Assembly: GCF_024519455.1 (NCBI RefSeq)
Contig: NZ_JALJRY010000007.1
Location: 180,880-244,879 of the forward strand
Source of the DNA: Streptomyces sp. STR69
GTDB lineage: Bacteria > Actinomycetota > Actinomycetes > Streptomycetales > Streptomycetaceae
Length of the DNA stretch: 64,000 bases
Direction of reading: 5' to 3'
The notes below the pieces were generated by a model. It was not told the origin of the DNA and ran no database searches. It was given only the letters and a program-made list of their open reading frames with translations. Shown piece after piece: positions 59,132 through 64,000 of the stretch; position 1 is the stretch's first letter; every line of letters starts with the position of its first letter. The translations under genes were made by a program, and so were the position numbers.

Positions 59132-60787
59132 CTACCGGTTCACGTAGGTTCGCCAGGAACCGTAGTTCGTGATGTCGTCTGCGTCGGAAAGCGCACTCGG
59201 CTCGCACAGGAAGCCCGGGACCCTCGTGCCGTCTGCCAACTCCACGCTTCCCAGGGCCATCGGGCGGGGGAGTGCGGCCAGTAGCTTGCCCAAGCCTTTC
59301 GCCGGTAGGCGCCACACCTCCGCCTCTATCGACGCGCCGCCCTCACTGCCCACGTGTACCAGGCCCGGCTTGGGCGGCGTCGTCGCCAGGGCATGCAGGC
59401 GATACACCGGGGCCGTTGTCGTCGTGCGGTCCAGACGGGCGCCCAGGGACAGGAGTTGGGGGTTGAGGGGCTGGCCCGTCAAGTGGGCTCCTACGACTGC
59501 CAGTTGGACCGGCGGTTCCAGCTCGCGCGCGATCTGCGCCAGGCGGCTGTCCGTGAACGCCGGGCCGATCAGCATCACGCCGAAGGGCAACCCGCTCACC
59601 TTGCCCGAGGGGACTGCCACCGCCGCCAGGTCGAAGAGGTTCGTGGAGTTGGTGAAGCGGCCCAGGCGGGCGTTGGCCCCCAGGGGGTCGGCCGCCACCT
59701 CGGCCAGGGTGGGGTGGCCCGGTGTGGTCGGGAGCAACAGGGCGTCCGCGTCGGCCAGTTCCGACAGGGCCCGGGTGCGGAGGGTCGCGAGGCGTTCCTG
59801 GTCGGCGTACAGCTGGTGGGCCGGGATGTCCCGGGCGCGGGTGATGATGCCGGTGACGGTGGGGTCCAGGCCCTCGATGCCGTCCGCTACCGCCTTGTCG
59901 ACAAAGCTCCCCACTGCCGTGTAGCGCTCGGCCACGAACGCTCCCTGGTAGAGCATGGCCGCCGCTTCAGTGAAGGGGGCGAGGTCGAGGGTGCGGATCT
60001 CGGCGCCCGCGTCCCTGAGCTGCTCCACCGCCGCCTCGTATGCCTCGGCCCAGCCCTCGTCCAGCTCGCCCAGTTGATCCCTTGCCGCTACCGCGATCCG
60101 CCACGGGCCCGGCGTGCGCTGGGGGAGGGACGGGAGGTCACGGTCGGATGGGGAGGTCATGAAGGACAGGGCCTGTTCGGCCTCGGGGAGGGTGCGGGCG
60201 AAGACCGTCACGCAGTCGATCGAGGCGCAGGCCGGGACCACTCCCGTCGTCGGGACCAGGCCCCGGGTGGGCTTGAGGCCGACGATGCCGTTGAAGGCGG
60301 CGGGGACCCGGCCCGAGCCCGCCGTGTCGGTGCCGAGGGCGAAATCGACGATGCCCAGGGCCACGGCGACCGCCGAACCGGCGCTGGAGCCGCCGCTGAT
60401 CCGCGCCGGGTCATGGGCGTTGCGGACCGCGCCGTACGGGGAGCGGGTGCCGACCAGCCCTGTGGCGAACTGGTCGAGGTTCGTGGTGCCGAGCACGATC
60501 GCGCCGGCCGCGCGCAGCCGGGCGACGACCGGGGCGTCCGTCTCCGGCTCGTAGGCGTACGCCGGGCAGCCCGCCGTCGTCGGAAGGCCGTGCACGTCGA
60601 TGTTGCCCTTGGCCGCGAACAGGCGGCCCGCGAGCGGGAGTTGCTCGCCCGCTGCCACCCGCTCGTCGATCGCCCGCGCTTCGGATTCGACGTCCGCCCG
60701 CGGGCGCAGGTCGATCCAGATCTCGGGGCGGTCCACGGCCTCGATACGGGCGTAGGCGGCACGGACTCGGGACACGGTGGTCGACAT
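59132..60787 (-). CDS. atzF: Allophanate hydrolase
   Basis: Allophanate hydrolase splits allophanate to ammonia and CO2, the second step of the ATP-dependent urea amidolyase pathway. The 551-residue protein has an N-terminal amidase-signature domain. Its Ser-Ser-Lys triad is visible: lysine in FAAKGNIDVHG, serines in ISGGSSAGSAVAVALG and in GTDTAGSGRVPAAFNG. A C-terminal domain with PVYRLHALATTPPKPGLVHVG and VPGFLCEP fits AtzF/DUR1. AGGAG precedes the ATG. It lies 20 bases after the carboxylase gene in the same operon. Confidence 0.95.
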   Translation of the reverse strand: MSTTVSRVRAAYARIEAVDRPEIWIDLRPRADVESEARAIDERVAAGEQLPLAGRLFAAKGNIDVHGLPTTAGCPAYAYEPETDAPVVARLRAAGAIVLGTTNLDQFATGLVGTRSPYGAVRNAHDPARISGGSSAGSAVAVALGIVDFALGTDTAGSGRVPAAFNGIVGLKPTRGLVPTTGVVPACASIDCVTVFARTLPEAEQALSFMTSPSDRDLPSLPQRTPGPWRIAVAARDQLGELDEGWAEAYEAAVEQLRDAGAEIRTLDLAPFTEAAAMLYQGAFVAERYTAVGSFVDKAVADGIEGLDPTVTGIITRARDIPAHQLYADQERLATLRTRALSELADADALLLPTTPGHPTLAEVAADPLGANARLGRFTNSTNLFDLAAVAVPSGKVSGLPFGVMLIGPAFTDSRLAQIARELEPPVQLAVVGAHLTGQPLNPQLLSLGARLDRTTTTAPVYRLHALATTPPKPGLVHVGSEGGASIEAEVWRLPAKGLGKLLAALPRPMALGSVELADGTRVPGFLCEPSALSDADDITNYGSWRTYVNR

Positions 60788-60807
60788 CTCTTGGTGCTCC
60801 TTGCTGT

Positions 60808-63800
60808 TCAGCTTGCGGGGGCGAGGACGAGGAGCGCCGTGCCCGCTTCGACCTGGTCGCCGGGCCTGGCCAGGATCTCGGCCACCACACCGGTCATCGG
60901 GGCGTGGACCCTGGATTCCATCTTCATCGCCTCAAGGGCCAGGAGGGGTTGGCCGACGGTCACCTCGTCGCCGGGCTCGACGTTCAACTGCCAGACGGAG
61001 GCGGCGAATTCGGCCTCGATCAGGCGTCCGCCGACCGGGATCGTCACCTCGGCCTGTGGTGGGGCCGGTGCGGCTGCCGCCTCTGCCCGGGTGAACTCGC
61101 CCGCCGCCTCCCAGGCATCGCGTTCCGCGCCGAACGCGGTCTGCTGCCTGGACCTGAACTCCGCGATGGACTCGGCGTGTTCGCCGAGGAACGCCTCGTA
61201 CTCGGCGAGCGAGAACGTGCCCTCCTCGATGCGCGGGACGAAACGGCCGGAGATGATGTCGGCCCGGAGTTCGAGGAGTTCGTCCGCCTCCACCGGATAC
61301 CACTTGATGCGGTCGAAGAAGCGCAGCAGCCAGGGCGAGCCCGGTTCGAACGCGCCGCGCTGCTGCCAGCCCGACCACACCTGGGTCGTACGGCCCACGA
61401 ACTGGTAGCCGCCGGGGCCCTCCATGCCGTAGATGCAGAGATACGCGCCGCCGATGCCGACCGAGTTCTCGGCGGTCCAGGTACGGGCCGGGTTGTATTT
61501 GGTGGTGACCAGGCGATGGCGCGGGTCCAGCGGGGTCGCCACCGGGGCGCCCAAGTAGACGTCTCCCAGGCCCAGTACGAGGTATTCGGCGTCGAAGACC
61601 GTGCCGTAGACGTCCTCGACCGAGTCCAGGCCGTTGACGCGGCGGATGAACTCGATGTTCCAGGGGCACCAGGGGGCGTCGTCGCGGACGCCCGCCATGT
61701 AGCGGGCGATGGCCTCGCGGGTCGCCGGGTCGTCCCAGGAGAGGGGGAGGTGGACCGTGCGGGAGGGGACGATCAGCTGGTCGGTGGGCGGGAGTGCCGC
61801 CGCTATCTCCCTTACGGAGGTGAGGAGTTCGGACTGGGGGAGACGGCTCGGGTCCGTCTGGATCTGGAGGGAGCGGATGCCCGGGGTGAGGTCCGTGACG
61901 CCCTCGAAGTCCGCCTCCGACACCGCCTCCATCAGGGCGTGGACGCGCATGCGCTGCGCCAGGTCCAGCTGCATGGGGCCGAATTCGACCAGGAGGTTGT
62001 CGTCGCCGCTGCGGCGGAAGGTGACGTCTCCGTCCCGGGCGAGTATTCCGCCGTCCACGATGGACGGGCGGGGTGAGCCGTCGACGTTCACCGGGCGGAA
62101 GCGGACGGTGTCGCCGGGCCTGAACTGGCCCAGTTTCCAGCGCTCCTGGCTGATCACCGTCGCCGGGCAGACGAAGCCGCCGAGGGACGGGCCGTCGGGG
62201 CCCAGGAGTACCGGCATGTCGCCCGTGTAGTCGACCGCGCCGACCGAGTACGGGGTGTCGTGGATGTTGGACGGGTGCAGGCCCGCCTCGCCGCCGTCGG
62301 TGCGGGCCCAGCGCGGCTTCGGGCCGACCAGCCGGACACCCGTGCGCGCCGAGTTGAAGTGGACCTTCCAGTCGGCCGCGTAGAAGTCGTGGATGTCGTC
62401 CTCGGTGAAGAACTCCGGTGCCGCGTGCGGGCCTTCGGCCGCCGCCACGTTCCACACGGTGCCGAAGGCCGGGCGGTCGGCGGACGGTACCGGTGTGCCC
62501 TCGGCGACCGTGCCGCCGTGCAGGACGTCGCCGGTGCGCAGTGCCCGGCCGCCGTGGCCGCCGAAGCGGCCCAGGGTGAAGGTGCTCGCGCTGCCGAGGA
62601 AGGCGGGTACGTCCAGGCCGTCGGCGAACAACACGTAGGTCCGCAGGCCGTGTTCGGCCGGTGCGCCGATCTCCAGTACGGCACCTGGAGGCACCGTCAC
62701 CGGCTCCCACTGCGGGACCGGAACGCCGTCGACCGTCACCGGTGCCGGGGCGCCCGTCACGCACACCGTGGTGGCGTGGGTGAACCTCAACGTCGGTCCC
62801 TGGAGCGTGCATTCGAGACCGGGGGTGCCCTCCTCGTTGCCGAGCGCGCGGTTGCCGAGGCGGAAGGAGAGGTCGTCTATCGGGCCGCACGGAGGGACGC
62901 CGACCTGCCAGTAACCGGTGCGGCCGGGCCAGTCCTGGACCGTGGTGAGGGTGCCGCCCGCGACGATCTCGATGCGGGGCGTGGGGTCGGTGACGGTGGC
63001 GAGGGTCGCCGTGGAGTGGGCGGCCGTACGGAAGTCCGGCTCGGCGAGGGCCGCCCGGACCAGGCCCAGGTTCGTCTCGATGCCGTCCACACGGGTGCGG
63101 GCCAGCGCCTCGTCGAGCCGGCGGAGAGCGTGGGCGCGGTCGGAGCCGTAGGCGATGACCTTCGCGAGCATCGGGTCGTACGACGTCGTCACCTCGGTGC
63201 CGGTCTCCACCCAGCCGTCGACACGCACGCCGTGCGGGAACTCGACCCTGGTCAACAGGCCAGCGCTGGGCCGGTGTTCGCGGGACGGGTCCTCGGCGTA
63301 GACGCGGGCCTCGACGGCGTGGCCGCGCGGGCTGCCCGGGTCGCGGACGACGTCACGCTCGCCGCGCGCCAGGCGCAGCATCCAGGCGACCAGGTCGACG
63401 CCGTAGATCTCCTCGGTGACCGGATGTTCCACCTGGAGGCGGGTGTTGACCTCCAGGAAGTAGGCCTCCTCGCGCCCCGCGTCGTAGACGAACTCGACGG
63501 TTCCGGCGGAGCGGTAGCCGACCGAGGCGCACAAGTCACGGGCGCTCGCCGCCAGTTGGTCGCGGATGTGGCCGGGGAGTCCGGGTGCGGGGGCCTCCTC
63601 GACAACCTTCTGGTTGCGGCGCTGGAGGGAGCAGTCGCGGTCGCCGAAGGTGACGACCCCGCCCTCGCCGTCGCCGAAGACCTGTACCTCGACATGGCGA
63701 GCGTGCTCGACGAGGCGTTCCAGGAAGACGCCGGCGGAGGAGAAGGAGGCGGCGGCCACGCGCTGCACCCGTTCCCAGGACTCGGCCAGTTCATCGGCGG

Positions 63801-64000
63801 AGTGACATGCCGACATACCGATACCGCCGCCTCCGCCGGTCGCCTTGAGCATGACGGGGTAGCCGATGAGCGCGGCCTGGGCGAGCGCTTCGGTCAGGTC
63901 CGCCAACAGGCCTGTGCCCGGGGCCAGTTGGACGCCGGCCGCCTCGGCCGCCGCGCGTGCCGTGTGCTTGGCGCCGAACAGTTCCAGCTGGGCGGGCGTC
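60808..64000 (-). CDS. Urea carboxylase (biotin-dependent), 5' end beyond window
   Basis: The visible 1063 residues lack only the beginning of the biotin carboxylase domain. The frame is open to the window edge with LFGAKHTARAAAEAAG. Next come GYPVMLKATGGGGGIGMS and EVNTRLQVEHPVTE of biotin carboxylase. A KipA/AHS2-like part (GTLTTVQDWPGRTGYWQVG) and a KipI/AHS1-like part (VEFGPMQLDLAQRMRVHAL) follow, and the C-terminal biotin domain has EAMKMESRVHAP. It makes allophanate from urea and bicarbonate, or carboxyguanidine from guanidine; related enzymes do either, and I cannot tell which from here. It is coupled to allophanate hydrolase. Confidence 0.93.
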   Translation of the reverse strand, partial: TPAQLELFGAKHTARAAAEAAGVQLAPGTGLLADLTEALAQAALIGYPVMLKATGGGGGIGMSACHSADELAESWERVQRVAAASFSSAGVFLERLVEHARHVEVQVFGDGEGGVVTFGDRDCSLQRRNQKVVEEAPAPGLPGHIRDQLAASARDLCASVGYRSAGTVEFVYDAGREEAYFLEVNTRLQVEHPVTEEIYGVDLVAWMLRLARGERDVVRDPGSPRGHAVEARVYAEDPSREHRPSAGLLTRVEFPHGVRVDGWVETGTEVTTSYDPMLAKVIAYGSDRAHALRRLDEALARTRVDGIETNLGLVRAALAEPDFRTAAHSTATLATVTDPTPRIEIVAGGTLTTVQDWPGRTGYWQVGVPPCGPIDDLSFRLGNRALGNEEGTPGLECTLQGPTLRFTHATTVCVTGAPAPVTVDGVPVPQWEPVTVPPGAVLEIGAPAEHGLRTYVLFADGLDVPAFLGSASTFTLGRFGGHGGRALRTGDVLHGGTVAEGTPVPSADRPAFGTVWNVAAAEGPHAAPEFFTEDDIHDFYAADWKVHFNSARTGVRLVGPKPRWARTDGGEAGLHPSNIHDTPYSVGAVDYTGDMPVLLGPDGPSLGGFVCPATVISQERWKLGQFRPGDTVRFRPVNVDGSPRPSIVDGGILARDGDVTFRRSGDDNLLVEFGPMQLDLAQRMRVHALMEAVSEADFEGVTDLTPGIRSLQIQTDPSRLPQSELLTSVREIAAALPPTDQLIVPSRTVHLPLSWDDPATREAIARYMAGVRDDAPWCPWNIEFIRRVNGLDSVEDVYGTVFDAEYLVLGLGDVYLGAPVATPLDPRHRLVTTKYNPARTWTAENSVGIGGAYLCIYGMEGPGGYQFVGRTTQVWSGWQQRGAFEPGSPWLLRFFDRIKWYPVEADELLELRADIISGRFVPRIEEGTFSLAEYEAFLGEHAESIAEFRSRQQTAFGAERDAWEAAGEFTRAEAAAAPAPPQAEVTIPVGGRLIEAEFAASVWQLNVEPGDEVTVGQPLLALEAMKMESRVHAPMTGVVAEILARPGDQVEAGTALLVLAPAS

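Overview
The window looks like a chromosomal core segment of a Streptomyces or very close actinomycete. It is strongly GC-rich with GC-biased third codon positions. It carries a mycothiol gene (mshC), a complete Pup-proteasome locus, a gyl-type glycerol operon under an IclR regulator, and many GTG starts. Gene order matches what I recall of the corresponding Streptomyces coelicolor region. No tRNA, rRNA, CRISPR array, insertion sequence or phage gene was seen.

Layout. (1) 60-5683: a CorA-type channel, then a conserved actinobacterial trio (phosphomutase-like protein, DUF3090 protein, PI-kinase-like protein) leading into mshC, closed by a convergent PAC2-family protein. (2) 5882-21858: a methylthio (methionine-salvage) island. 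A tight six-gene minus-strand operon encodes a BMP-type nucleoside ABC importer, a nucleoside phosphorylase and an amidohydrolase, with a GntR regulator downstream. It is followed by mtnA, by mtnD-mtnC-mtnB, and by a ribose-type ABC importer joined to mtnK. Both transporter operons are preceded by short Cys-containing leader peptides. Together these genes could import 5'-methylthioadenosine and methylthioribose and convert them to the keto acid precursor of methionine. No MtnE-type aminotransferase lies in the window. (3) 22003-27182: glpD, glpK, glpF and gylR. (4) 27490-33818: cobalamin-dependent methionine synthase metH, a HAD phosphatase and a peptide-binding lipoprotein. (5) 34042-39841: an orphan LuxR-type response regulator with a possible sensor-kinase remnant upstream, a RecB-like nuclease, a site-2-type protease with a very long low-complexity N-terminus, the tRNA methyltransferase trmI and a secreted protein. 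(6) 39870-59042: the proteasome/pupylation region: ferredoxin, arc, dop, pup, a decayed endonuclease VII gene, prcB, prcA, a LacI regulator with an MFS exporter, pafA, two FKBP isomerases, pafB, pafC, two small proteins, tatA, tatC and a Ski2-like helicase. (7) 59132-64000: allophanate hydrolase and a urea (or guanidine) carboxylase cut off by the window end.

The most interesting material is the sulfur-linked transport island with its two leader peptides and repeated TGTCTCA sites, the uncharacterised trio in front of mshC, the endonuclease VII pseudogene between pup and prcB, the repetitive tail on the M50 protease, and a dispersed repeat whose three copies all sit between convergent genes. 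All functional calls come from reading motifs and context. No database search was run.
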